Below, piece by piece: positions 23,301-34,900 of a stretch of DNA of 64,000 nucleotides. A program made the position numbers and the translations under genes. This DNA is from Parus major (lineage: Eukaryota; Chordata; Aves; Passeriformes; Paridae), in assembly GCF_001522545.3 (NCBI RefSeq), contig NC_031771.1, positions 30,322,884 to 30,386,883 of the forward strand. The letters are read 5' to 3'. The stretch's first letter is position 1. Each line of letters opens with the position of its first letter. The notes beneath the pieces were generated by a model, which saw only the letters and a program-made list of their open reading frames with translations, searched no databases and had not been told where the DNA came from.

Positions 23301-23864
23301 TGGTACTTCTATCCACTTTCCCACACAGAGCATCAACTAAAAAAGAAATTACTTAAAACACGATTACAAACAGAGGCCAAGTTCGCCTGCGTTCCCATGC
23401 CATGGTTTTCCAGCCTGGGTTCCCTCTAGTCGCGACATGTCACACTTACTCGGAAACCTCTCATCGCTAAGGCGGCATTTACAGGGTGTTAAGTGGAGGA
23501 GGCTGTGAAATCGCCCCGAGAGACATGGGTACCGGGGCCGCCGCTGTGCAAGCGCCGGCCCGACGGAGCTGCCGGGAGCCTTCCCCCCGTGCCCGCAGCG
23601 GGCACCGGCCGAGGGACAGCGGCAGCAGCGCCAGCCCGCGCGGCTGCCCTGATGCGCTTCTCCCCGAAAAACACCGAGACAGCAACACCACAAAAAATAT
23701 CAACAAACCAACCACCCCAACGACCAAACCCAATCGGCACTCCTCACAACCGAAAAGGAAAAAATATAAATTAAAAAATAAAAAAGATAAAAAAGGCAGC
23801 ACCCGTCCCCGCCGGGACCCCGCAGGTGCGGTGCCGTGCCGAGCCGCCGACCCCCTGCACTCAC

Positions 23865-23985
23865 CAGCGGCGTTCCAGGTGCCCGAGGGAGCCGGCTGCC
23901 GAGCCGGCTGCGGGGCCGGCGGGTCCGGCCGCGCCCCCCGCCCCATCCCGCGCCCGCCCGGCGCGGCACCGCCGCCGCCACGCCC
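23865..23985 (-). other. First exon (probably 5' UTR) of the minus-strand gene
   Basis: The lower end is fixed by a strong donor on the minus strand: exon ...GCCGCTG, intron GTGAGTGCAG, with the exon's last base at 23865. The upper end is only estimated, between the donor and the CRE at 23988-23995, since transcription usually starts some tens of bases downstream of such sites. An open frame crosses the exon from ATGs on the minus strand. It is proline/glycine/arginine-rich, as any GC-rich sequence would be, and the next candidate exon has an in-frame stop just before its own ATG. The exon is therefore called untranslated. Confidence 0.6.
23934..23959 (-). promoter_or_regulatory. G-quadruplex-capable tract near the start site
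   Basis: The plus strand shows C-runs of 6, 4, 3, 3 and 3 bases separated by one to three bases. The minus (transcribed-sense) strand therefore has five G-runs with short loops, enough for an intramolecular quadruplex. It lies between the CRE and the exon 1 donor, where such motifs are common in GC-rich promoters. Confidence 0.55.
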
Positions 23986-23987
23986 CA

Positions 23988-23995
23988 TGACGTCA
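23988..23995. promoter_or_regulatory. Perfect cAMP response element (CRE)
   Basis: The palindrome TGACGTCA lies inside the CpG island, about 120 bases upstream of the exon 1 donor on the minus strand. Full CREs are bound by CREB/ATF factors, and promoter-proximal unmethylated ones are often functional. Its position just upstream of the inferred start site fits. Confidence 0.7.
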
Positions 23996-24084
23996 CCCCG
24001 CGGCCCCGCCCCGCCGCGCGGGCAGCGCGGGCAGCGCCGGCCCCGGCCCCGCTCCCCCGGCTCCGCTCCGGCCCCGCTCCGGCC

Positions 24085-24139
24085 GCGGGCACGGCGCGGG
24101 CACGGCGCGGGCACGGCGCGGGCACGGCGCGGGCACGGC
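24085..24139. repeat. 11-bp GC-rich minisatellite, 5 copies
   Basis: The unit GCGGGCACGGC is repeated five times without error at 24085-24095, 24096-24106, 24107-24117, 24118-24128 and 24129-24139. It sits inside the CpG island, upstream of the inferred promoter. Each unit holds three CpGs, so copy number changes would alter CpG density and spacing here. Confidence 0.9.
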
Positions 24140-24299
24140 GCGGCAAAGCCGCCGGAGCGTGACACCCCCGGAACACTCGCTCCCCTCCGCTCTCCGCTGC
24201 CCTGCTTCCCGCTTTTCCCCTGGAGCAGCCTTAAATAATCAGTTTGTTGCAAGTACAGGAGTCGTGCGTGGAATCGCCGGGCGAGGGGAAGCAGGGGTC

Positions 24300-27200
24300 T
24301 CAATTACATGCTTATTTCTCTCCTCATTAAAAAGCGGAGTGGTCTCCCCGATTGTCCCCTTCCCCTCGGAGAGCTGTGCAGAAATGGCACCTCTCAGCCC
24401 TTAGTTCAGCACCGAGAATGGGAGCGGGAGGGGGCTCAGGACATGTACCTCCATTGCTTAGAAACCACGCTGTGCCCCGATTCTCATTTCACGTTTGAAA
24501 ACAAGTCTGAGTTTGAACGTCTTAGCCTAACAAAGTAAGGTCCTGAGGCAGCGATCCAGAGTGGGATTGTGAAAATAAAATGAAACAATCAGCTTCGACC
24601 AAATTTCCACATTACATCTGCTATTTACCTGTATTAATACAGGCTTTATCACCAGAGTAAACCATTCCAGGTTGATTTACATAGTACCCCAATGTCTCTA
24701 AGAGACAGAAAGAGCACATACAGACTTGGTGGGTTTTTTCCAATACTTGTGCTTAACTGACACATCTTGAAATTAAAGAAAACATCAGCCTGAGCTGTAG
24801 TGTGGAGGGAGTGGTATTACAAGCCTCAGGCTCCTCCAGACAGGTCCACTGTAAAGACTGAAGACCATCAAGTCTTCCTGTAAAGGCAAGTGTCTAAACA
24901 AGCATCACCTTCATCATGATCAAAACATTAAGCAGATACCTCTGTATTATGGAGCTCACTCAAGCAGATTGAACTATTTTTTCTCTTTTTCTGGGTCATA
25001 GTGTATGACCTGAAGATCAAAACGTGAGAGGTTTTCTAAAGTTATATCTGCTTGTAATGTATTTCTTCTCCTTTTCTGATAAATAATTAAAAGGAAATAA
25101 AGCTGCTCAAAATTCTCTCACCTTCTGGCACTAGTTTAAAAATTCTCTTAATTCTCAGCTATACACAGGTACATTCACTCATTGCAAATTTATCTTGCCT
25201 TATTCATCTTTTCTTATTGAGATTTCACCTATTCAGGCTTCTAACAGCAATTTATTTACCCTGAAAAGAAAACTGAAAATTGAGCTACACCAGCCTCAAT
25301 TATTGCTGTTTTGCCTCACAGTCTTAGCATACTTTCATGACTGCCCGCCACATCAAAATACATCCCTTCCCCACCTCTAAAGAAAAGTATTTGGGTGTTG
25401 CTTCTTGTCATCTGCAGAATGATTTTTCAGAAAACTGGATCAGTAAGAACACACATGCAGGAATGAAGACATTCCTTCCACAAAAGTCTTCCACCCACCT
25501 AAGATCCTGAAGTCCCATGCAGGGGCAGTAGTGTGAAACCTTTGCTCATTGCTCTGCACATGTGGACTAATCCCCAGAGTCTAGTAAAGGCTACTGATCT
25601 CATGAGTCCAGTGGAAAACAAAATTTAAAAGACAAAAATCACCTCATACTTACACGGATGATTGATACTGAGTGAATAATGAGGCTGCTACCAACAAAAA
25701 CCAAGGGGCAGGCTGACATTTGAACAGTAATGTTTAACTGGCAAAAAGATGTGCACTAAAGAGATGCATAGCAGGCAATTAATTCAGAGAAGTTAATATA
25801 AAAAGAAGAACTCAGTTTGCCATTGCAGAGCAATTTCTTCAGAGTGAATGCCTCAGGAGAGCTGAGTCTGTCAGTGGGAAAGGCGAGTTACAATTGCTGC
25901 TCCTGTATCACTTAACACCAGTAGAAATACTTGTTTACAGGGTGCTGCAGCTTTCTCTAGCAAAATTTTTAGATTCCTTTATGTCTTAAGCATATTAACA
26001 ACTCTGTAACTGCAGCTGCTGTGATTCAACATGGCAAACACAACCAAGAACCACACACCACAGTCATTTATTATGACCAAACATGTCTGAGTTCTTTGCT
26101 TACCAAACCTGGAACTTTATATTCAGATATCAATATTCATTCTATCTGCAGCCAGTATATTTATAATTTTAAAGAGTTACTAAAATTGAGGAAGAGTTTG
26201 TGCTGAAGAAGGTCCTGGAAGCAGCTCTATGAGTTCAGAACCATAGAATTTAAATACAAGAGTAAACTTTCCTGGTTTAATCCCTTCAAATGTCAAAAAT
26301 TAATATTGCATTAACAAACATTTTCTATGTGAGCAACAAACATCTACAGCTGCATGTCACAAAAATTCTTTGTCAAATTCTCAGCTTAAAAACAAATACA
26401 TAAAACCACGTTTAACATGGAGGACATGGCAAGCAAAAGAGAAGAAAGGATAAATCATGTATGCACATTATTTAAAGCAAAATATACAATCAAGGAATTA
26501 AAGTAGGAAAAGTTACAATGAGTAGTTAATTATAATTTTTGCAATAAAATCCAAATTTACATAACAATATAACATTAGCTTTCCCAAAGATAGTAATAAA
26601 TTTGAGTCAGATTTTGCAGGCTTGATTCATGAAATGAAAGACAGCAGCAACACTGTTCTTCTATTAAAAGATAACAAACTTCATGGTGCGAAAATAACAA
26701 ACATCGTGGTGAGAGCTGTTGCCATACTCACAGAATGTGGTACACTGCCGATTCACACCCCGTTAATATGTGCAGACCAAAAGTGCCTCTTCTTTTATTT
26801 CAGGTATTCCCAAGCCTCCCAGTATAAGCATTAATAAATATAGGACTGATGTGGTGGGCAAGATCAGTTTGCTTAGTAGACTGCCAATAAATCTGGATGT
26901 TTTATAAATTTATATCTATACTCCCTTCTCCAGCTGTCATCAATCACTGGTGTCTTCACAAGAGTAGCAGGAGCTCAGCTCAGTCTGGAGGAGAGAAAAT
27001 TAAGGGGAAACCCTCCAGCAGAGATATGGAAACAGTAACTCAAGCCAGCTGCAAAACAGAGGGTGAAGCAGTTATACCACAGACAAAGATTTAGAGTTCT
27101 CTTGATTTCCATTTTTCCTTGTTTCACTAAGTTGAAAACAGCTATCTTGATAACCAAGTCTGCCTTCCAGGAGAACATCTCAAAATGGCGAGGACTAAGC

Positions 27201-30200
27201 TAGTGCTTTCCCAAAGCTGACCACACCCTGGTGGCTAGGATAAAATGAGAAACACAGCATTTAACCTCTTCAGGCAGAAAAAGGAATTGAAGTTTAATGT
27301 TTAGATTGGACAAGCATGTTAGTCTCAGAGATAACAGATAAAAAGAGAGGAAAAAGTTGTCCTGACATTTAGTGAATCCACGACAATTTTGCATCATCAT
27401 TTTCATTACTTTTCAATTTGTGCTTTTAGAAAAATAAAGTCTCATTTCCATTGTAATTACTTTTGCATTGAAGATTTTCTTCAAGATGAAATTAAAAATG
27501 CATCATTTGTTCATGTTGAAGGTCTCACTGGACTTTGGATAAAAGCTAAGCATGATAAAGCAGAACTAGAAATACATATCCCCAAGACCAGAAAAAAGGT
27601 GTTTACTAAACCAAAAACCCTCAACATAGAAGCCAGGCACTTATTCCAGCTTTACTGGATTGCTCCCCATGCCTGCTTTTTGCCATGCTGCTAGGTCTTT
27701 AAAGCATGAGTTTACATGTTTTCAGAAGAAGGTGACAAGAGAGAAGGCAGAAAGGTAGAGCTATTGTACATCACAAAGAATGGCCATGGAGCTTCTATAG
27801 GGGGAAGACAGAGGCTGCCTTCCTTGTTCTTTTCCCTCCTCTAAGTAAAACCTCTGTCAAATTGAAAACTCTACCAGGTTCATGCCATGTTTCCTGCTAT
27901 ACATTCAACGACAGAAAAGCATATTGCCCATTGCCTGAACTCACCATGTTAGCAGGGAATGTCCTATTACCTGGATATTAAGGCATAACTCTGGTTTCCC
28001 ACTTTGATCTTGATTACTGATAATTAATGAGCCAGTTTTACTTTGACAACTTTTGCAAGTGATGTCCTCATGTATGTCATCACCATCATAGCCCTATGCC
28101 TATGAGGAATTGATGGATTTCTTCACAATGCTTCTTGGAATAAAGACATCTCTACACAAAGTGTTTTTAATACAAAGAATTAATTTTTCATCTTTTTCAT
28201 AAATAAGCCTTCTAAATTTTATGCCCAGTTATGCATTTCTTTTCCATTTCATCCTAACGCTAGCTCCTTCCTTTTTCTTCTTCTTGAAACAGTATAAACC
28301 AGTGCTCATGTTGGTGCATGGAATAATAATACGGTGAGCTCTTAATAGCATCTGGTTTTATTAACTTTGTATAAACCAGACATTTGTTTTCCCTCATTCT
28401 ACAGTTGTCTGCTGAGAGCCTAAGGGCCAAAATGCAAAAAACATTGTTTTCTTGTGAAATAAATCATTTCAAACTGAGGGCTTGAGAATATCTGGCTGTC
28501 AGGAAATATTTGCCATGTGTAGTAATTCAAGGTCTGCTCTGAAGAGGACTGAGTCATCTTTGTTGTGCTAATATAAAATCTGTACCTTATATAGTTCTAT
28601 AGGTGAAGGTGTTACCTGCTGAAGCGTCCTTATTAGCAATTTGAAATTTCAATAAGAAGATACAGTATGGATATTAACGTACTACTGGAACACAGCACAC
28701 ATTAATCCACATATGCAAGGATTTTCTAACAGGAAAACTGTCTTGGTAATTTGGAGTAATGAGTGTGAAATATCACATCTCCTGCTAGCTGCCCTCCTCT
28801 TTTATCCTTGAAATACCATGCCTACAAGCACTGCACTTCAAATTGCCTCTCATACCATTTTAACTCAGACCTACATATCTTCATGTTCTATGCGTGATGC
28901 GAAGACGTTGCACTGGCTCCCCACCAGCAAGTGTGTGGAACATCTGTTACTCACATTTAAGAGGGCATGAGACCTCCTTATCCCTGGGGCTGTTCCTGCT
29001 GCCAGTTTGTTCTCTGCTCTCATACCAGAACTCACATTACAAATATTACAAGTGTTTTCTTCTCTGAGCTTTTACTCCCAGATTGCAAATATAAATGGTG
29101 TTTTGGTAGCTCACTCAAGATGACCAATTCTATGAAAACACTGAACATTTCAACAAAGAGGTATAAAAAAGCTGCCTACCACCAAAAACAAGTAATTAAA
29201 TTAAAAAGAAATAGATACTGAGCAAAACAATGCTATGAGGTAAGCACACTTTGGTACTTGTGCTGCTTTTCATCTTGTGAACTTTCACTCCCTGCTACAG
29301 TTCCTAATGTGTATTTTCTTTATTAAGAAAATAAACAGCAAATAAAAATGAACAGATTTTACAAAACTTAAAAGAAATTAGTCATCCTGACAATGCAGTA
29401 TGAATATTCTGTTCCTGAGCAACACTTATGATCTAATAGAAAGGTTAAGTTAGGTATTACTAAAGCTACTATTAAGTGTTTTCATGTCTTGGTTTCTTGG
29501 AAAGGTAGGTATCTAGTATGCTGTACTGATTTTTGTGCATGGATTTGCTTGTCCTCTGCATCATATTTAGCAGCTTGGAAGAGTAAAACTATGATTCGGA
29601 ACAGTGGCTTCAATTAATGCAACACATTGAAGAATATCTATTCAGTCGTATTATTTTTTGTATAAGTAGGGTTTTAATTATTAAGATTTCTGAATGCATT
29701 GATGTAAAACAAAGAGTTAATGAAATTCAGTGGTAAATGTGGCACTGGTTTAACAAGATTCAACAGCAAGCTTAACTATTTACTGCACAGAGGACTGGGC
29801 TGGACAAAACCAAGACCCTTCTGTTGAGTCATGAGGTTCAGAAAGGACCCCCTTGAGTTCCAAACTCTTTCTTAGGGAGAGCTCTAGGTGCAGATGGATC
29901 CACTGCTAGACTAACCATGTCAGTGGTTTATGACTAAAGGATTATATAGGCACAATTGATCCTTTTTATCACTCAGCTAAGATTTCAAAGAAGTTTAGCA
30001 TGCTATTAGTCACCTACCAAGACTCTGTTGCAGCAAGGAATCCCTCAGCCTCAAGGAGCACCTTGAGACTCATTCCTGCTCAAGAGGAGTTCCTGTTGTG
30101 CAATACACTACTATGCAGAAGAGCTCAGGAGGCCCTGGACTCTGCCATTCATGGAGTAAGAGAGAATGATTTGCAATCATGTATGCATACCAGCAAGACA

Positions 30201-31300
30201 TCTAGGTCATCATTCCAGATAGCCCTTGGCCACCACCTTGCCGTCCATGCATGGAGAAGGAGGATGTCTTCTCCAAGGAGGCACTGCCCTGCACCCTAAC
30301 TATCAAAAATATGGCAGCTTGTATATTCTCTAATACTTAATTGCAGACTACCACAGCAGCTCTATTGGTTTCACGCTTTGTATTAAATAAGAGCAAGCAT
30401 TTTCAGTCCAAATAAAAAGTGCATTTTATAACCACATCTTATTCAAGAATTCATCAACAGCAGTTCTTTTGTTGAAACAATAAATTAATGCTCTACAGGA
30501 CCTTCATAACTCATTATAGGCTGTCATTATCCTGGAGCTGCTAGATGTTTGCATGCCCAAATTTTATCTGCAAATGTCACATCTACCTTGCTCTCTCAGA
30601 CACTTACATTATTAGGATTAAGTCTCTCTTTGGATACTCCAGTTTCCCATTCATTCAGATGTGGAAGACTAATTCCACTGTATAACGCTGGGCACTGAAC
30701 TTTGTTTAATTTGGAATTACTGTCCTGTGAGCAGATGGCTACACACCTCTGGTGTAGTTCACTTGGTTGGTTTCTAGTTTTCACACTTGTACTTGAGCTA
30801 AAGATGCATAAATATCTCATAAAGTAGATAGTTTAACTACTCTGGCAGTGGGCTGTTCTTATTTAAACTGTTGAATGCTGCTACTGCATTCAACAACTAC
30901 AGTTTTTCTCTTGACTTGAATACTGTTAGATCTACAGGAGCCAATTTGTCTATTTTACTGCATTTCATTATGATTCAATACTTGAAATAGCTGGATTCTC
31001 ATTAGATTTGTTTTCCTTAATTAAAAGGATCTTTTTGGCAACAGAAACTCCTTCAGTCTTTCTTGTATATGTGTCTTGCTGATAACTTAAGTAATATTTT
31101 CCTTTATGCCTTGTTCTCATTTAATTTTAAGAAAGGTAATAATTGAAGCCTAATAATTTATATAACTTATTGAAGCCTAATAGCCCAATCACCCAGAATT
31201 CATTGCTCTGACTTGCTCTCAACTCCAGAATTGAAAGATATAACAGGAATCATTTTTTATTTCATGTTACTAAGACTATTTTACATATAATTATTAAGAT
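24300..31300. other. Gene-poor interval, nothing firm
   Basis: AT-rich upstream flank of the promoter. No recognised repeat larger than simple tracts. The only frame of note is plus 27389-27694. The 30.0-30.3 kb stretch is somewhat richer in GC but not identified. Confidence 0.4.
27389..27694 (+). CDS. ORF of uncertain status
   Basis: A frame open for about 100 codons. Its middle (EDFLQDEIKNASFVHVEG then LTGLWIKAKHDKAELEIHIP) looks more protein-like than most frames here. It is preceded by a pyrimidine-rich acceptor-like tract (ACTTTTGCATTGAAG) and contains a GTGTTT donor-like site after KTRKK. No family recognised. Chance is the leading explanation. Confidence 0.12.
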   Translation: MHHHFHYFSICAFRKIKSHFHCNYFCIEDFLQDEIKNASFVHVEGLTGLWIKAKHDKAELEIHIPKTRKKVFTKPKTLNIEARHLFQLYWIAPHACFLPCC

Positions 31301-31307
31301 ATTGTAT

Positions 31308-31374
31308 GTCCTGGGCCAGGAGCTGGACTCAATGATCTTTGGGATCCTTTCCAATTCAGGATATTCTATGAATG
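31308..31374 (+). mobile_element. Short CR1 3' fragment
   Basis: GAGCTGGACTCAATGATCTT, then GGGATCCTTTCCAATTCAGGA and ATTCTATGAATG, match the last 60 or so bases of CR1, including one terminal-repeat unit. Confidence 0.8.
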
Positions 31375-31860
31375 GGGGTCTTGGAAAATCAATTCAACAA
31401 TTTATTCTGAATTGATTAAAGATAATTGAGGTTTAATTCTTAATTTAAAAAGTATGGCATCCATCTTTACATGCTGGTGAAAATGTAGCCAAGCCTGACA
31501 ACACTATACTACATGAAAAAGAACTCGGTGCTGAAGTTTACAAGATACAGAAAAGAAAGGAAAGGTCAGTCAATAACTCATTTAAATATGTGTATTTTCA
31601 TGTGTCAGATGTGTATTTTCATAGGTCTGCTGGTAGTGAGCATTAATGTGTAAATATCAGTATTCTTCCCACACTTGACAAGACTCATTCACTGCTTAGG
31701 CAGTGGAAGACAGTAATTTTCAAAACACAATGAAACCTATAAAAAAAAAATCTATAATAACAATTTATCTGAAGAGTGAACCTGCCACACATTCATTGCT
31801 TTGATTGCTGTAATATCACACAAGTAACTCTAGGAACCTACATATGCCCATGCTAAAGAA

Positions 31861-31902
31861 CAAATGTATCATTCTATAAATCAAATGTATCATTCTATAA
31901 AT
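31861..31902. repeat. Perfect 21-bp tandem duplication
   Basis: Two identical 21-base units (31861-31881, 31882-31902) starting CAAATGTATCATTC. No mismatch, so recent on an evolutionary scale or maintained. Confidence 0.9.
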
Positions 31903-34900
31903 CAAAACAAAAGCCTTAAGTGAGTTGTGCTGGTTATTAAGACTGATGAAATGCACCTTTATTTTACACAGAATGAACGGACAGAAGAGTTCTTTCACAA
32001 AGTCTAAATATGGTATCTGTGGTTTTCGATACCCACAAACCAACATTCATATATCAAGCTTTCCTTATAGGGATAAGCTGGTACTAACCTACATTACCTA
32101 GTTAAAAACAGCTTAGCTTTCACAACAATTTTGCTGCTCCTATTACTTCTGATCTCTTAATAATTCCATAACTGCTATTATCATTACCTTAGAGTTTTCA
32201 GGAATAAGTTAGTAACTGTTTGTTGTCATGTAAAATAGTGAACACAGATCCCCAATCTTTTGCATTCTCCTTTCTCCCCAAAGTCCTGAAAGCAAATCTA
32301 AAGCTTTGAGGGTGTTTGTACCCAGGAGAAACCTTTGTTCACTATTCCCCAAGAGATCTAGTGCCTTATTAAGATTTAGATACATGGCTGACAAAAAAAA
32401 TAAATCTCTTCCTGGTTTCAGGTCTAATTATGTGCAGACACACAGCATCTTCTGGGTAATGCAAATATCACATAACAAGAATCCAGATTTTAGAAAAGAA
32501 GCCTTGTGAGTGTTCTTTCTCACAGTCCCACTGTTAGCCACTACAAATGCTTATTATTTCAACACACAATGACAATTCAATCAAAGAAGTCAAAACCCTC
32601 CGAAAAATTACTTCCCAGTGTCTCCAGCTCTGCCAACTTATACAACTCATTAAAAATAAACAAACCAACCAAAACCAGCTTCTTAAATAGAACACATTAA
32701 TCCTCACACCATTTCCATGCCCACATGAAAACAGATAACTTCAGTAGCTGAGAGAAAGGTTATTCAATGGCACATGGAATTCCAGCAGTGGTGAAAGTCC
32801 TTAGGGTTTGAGGGGTAAGGAAAAGTTTATGGTAGAAAAGGGTGAATGGACCCATTTGGGTAATGGCTATTGTATTTTACTCCTTCAAAGGTGTTTTTTG
32901 TATTTAGATCAAAGATTGGGAGACTGTAATAGTTCTGGACACAGAAAGCAATGCTCAACAGACTAGAATAAAGATTATGTGAGCAGAATCTTCATTCTTC
33001 AATTTCTTGATCTACCACACCTGAATTTTGTTTAAGACTACTGGGAGGATGTTGAATTTTTCACATACTTGAATTGGTTTACATTAAAGTCTTTGAAAGC
33101 TAGAGTAACTACTCTCAAATAAATATTTCACTGTCCAATTTTGTAGCTTCTTTTGTAAGGCATTTTTATTGTGATTGTGGCAATGTTGTAGGTATTCTTA
33201 GAAATATTGTTTTAGTTAATAATTCATGCAGAAAACACAAAATAATTCATGCTGTGAACACAAAAAATGTCCTCACTGTATACAACTCCATTTCCCTCTT
33301 CATTCCAATCATTAGAAATTACTAAAGGATGTGTGTTATTACTTTTGAGGAAACATTTTCTTCAACCTTTCCTTTCCTCCCCAAGTCAAAAACCTGTTAG
33401 AATACACTGAGATCATTTAACCTATTTACTCACCACGGGAAGGCTCCTTAGAAGGGAACCTGCTCCAGAATCCAGGTCCCAGTAAGTTGTTGAGTTTAAC
33501 GATGGGGCAAGTATTGTGCACAGCAGGTTACAAAAAAGGTGATGTAAGAGGAGAGCTCTTACCCATCTTGCTTTGTGAGAAAGACCACTAACTTATATTT
33601 TCTAGGAAATAGGACTCAGACAGAAAGATGTGGCTTTTAATGGGATCCAAAGTTAGACTTAAAGTTTTGCAGTTTTTCTTAATGCCCTAATGATAATTCA
33701 AAAAGTCATTAAATGATACATTTTATAAAGAAACAGCAGAGTCAACTCAAAAGATGCAGATACATAATTTATGCTTCTTGGAACCAGAACTTTTCTTTTT
33801 TTCCAGTTGATTCAAAGGGAACTAGAATTCATGTGTATCAATTAAAAGATGTATCACTGCATCCAAACTTTCATAAGTATTTAATTTTTTGGTTTTTTGG
33901 GTGGGTTTTTTTGGTTTAATATGCAAACATATTGGACCCAGTTCATCCATCATGGTTCTATGTTGCTCACTACAAGGTTAAAACTTTTAAAAATTGCACA
34001 GAGTGTTTGCTTGTTAATATTCATTGCATTTCTGTGTTCACAATTTCACTGTGGTGGTGTGTTTACATATAATTACACTTGGGCATGCAAAACTAAGCCT
34101 ATGCCCAACAGGACTTTAATTTAGAAGACATGCCAAACCCACCTATGTGTGTAGGGAATTTTGAATCCTCTTCCTTGCAAATATATTACAGATGAACAGA
34201 AATATAGATCCTCTCTGACTAGTAAGTTGACAACTGAGTAAGTTGTCTCCATGTAGGTAATGCATACTATTCTTACCAAAAAGATCTAAGTATCTTATTT
34301 TAATGAGAAATCTAATTTAATTATATTTAATATAATATTCAATTAATATACTTAATCTAATTTAAGTATATTTAATTTTATTATTGCCTGAAGCATATAC
34401 AAAAAAGTGAAGCTCCATCTTGGAGAATTCAAAATTAAGTACTGTAAATTTATGGAGAAGACAACTGATATGCCAATAACATTATGACAGGAGTTGTAAA
34501 GAGCTAATCACAGAAAGATAAATAAAGTCAATTTTTCTCTAGAAAAGGACTGTTTAGAAAAAACCCTGAAAGAGTTACAGTCATGGCATGAAATAAAGCA
34601 TTTTTCTTTTCTCTGGGCCAGTAGACCTTTCAAAGCTTGTTTTCTATTACATAGCACATGCTGTTTTGAATGCTTTGTAGCCAATTTTCTTCCTATCCAC
34701 ATACTTCATACACACTAATTAGTTAATTGCTTGTTGATTTTGTCAGAGTACAATAGTACTAGTTTGCATGGCAACTGATATGCACAGATACTGATTTTTA
34801 GAAACTGTCTCATGTTCTCACAAGTATTTCCTTTGTTTTGATGTGGGGGAAATCAGTTGTCTAACAGACCCCATAATTGATATAACAAGCATTTTATAAA

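Larger units (their letters stand above)
17282..23864 (-). other. Putative intron 1
   Basis: About 6.5 kb between the first-exon donor and the candidate start-codon exon. It contains three CR1 pieces, the 19.5 kb ORF candidate and otherwise AT-rich sequence. Its first 130 bases or so below 23800 are strongly strand-skewed (A and C on plus, T and G on minus). Confidence 0.45.
23500..24290. promoter_or_regulatory. CpG island promoter
   Basis: About 0.8 kb of very GC-rich, CpG-dense sequence sits in an otherwise AT-rich, CpG-depleted window. It contains CCCCGCCCC-type GC boxes, a perfect CRE, a G-quadruplex-capable run and a consensus splice donor facing the minus strand. CpG islands of this kind mark vertebrate promoters. 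The donor shows that the main transcript runs toward lower coordinates. The long open frames on both strands (up to about 274 codons) are a by-product of high GC and are not taken as coding. A divergent plus-strand transcript is possible but only a mediocre donor (about 24533) was seen for it. Confidence 0.85.

Noticed and set aside
23479..24303. Long overlapping open frames (up to about 274 codons) on both strands of the CpG island
   Set aside because: They are rich in P, A, R and G in every frame, as expected when stop codons are rare in GC-rich DNA, and run across the splice donor and the promoter elements.
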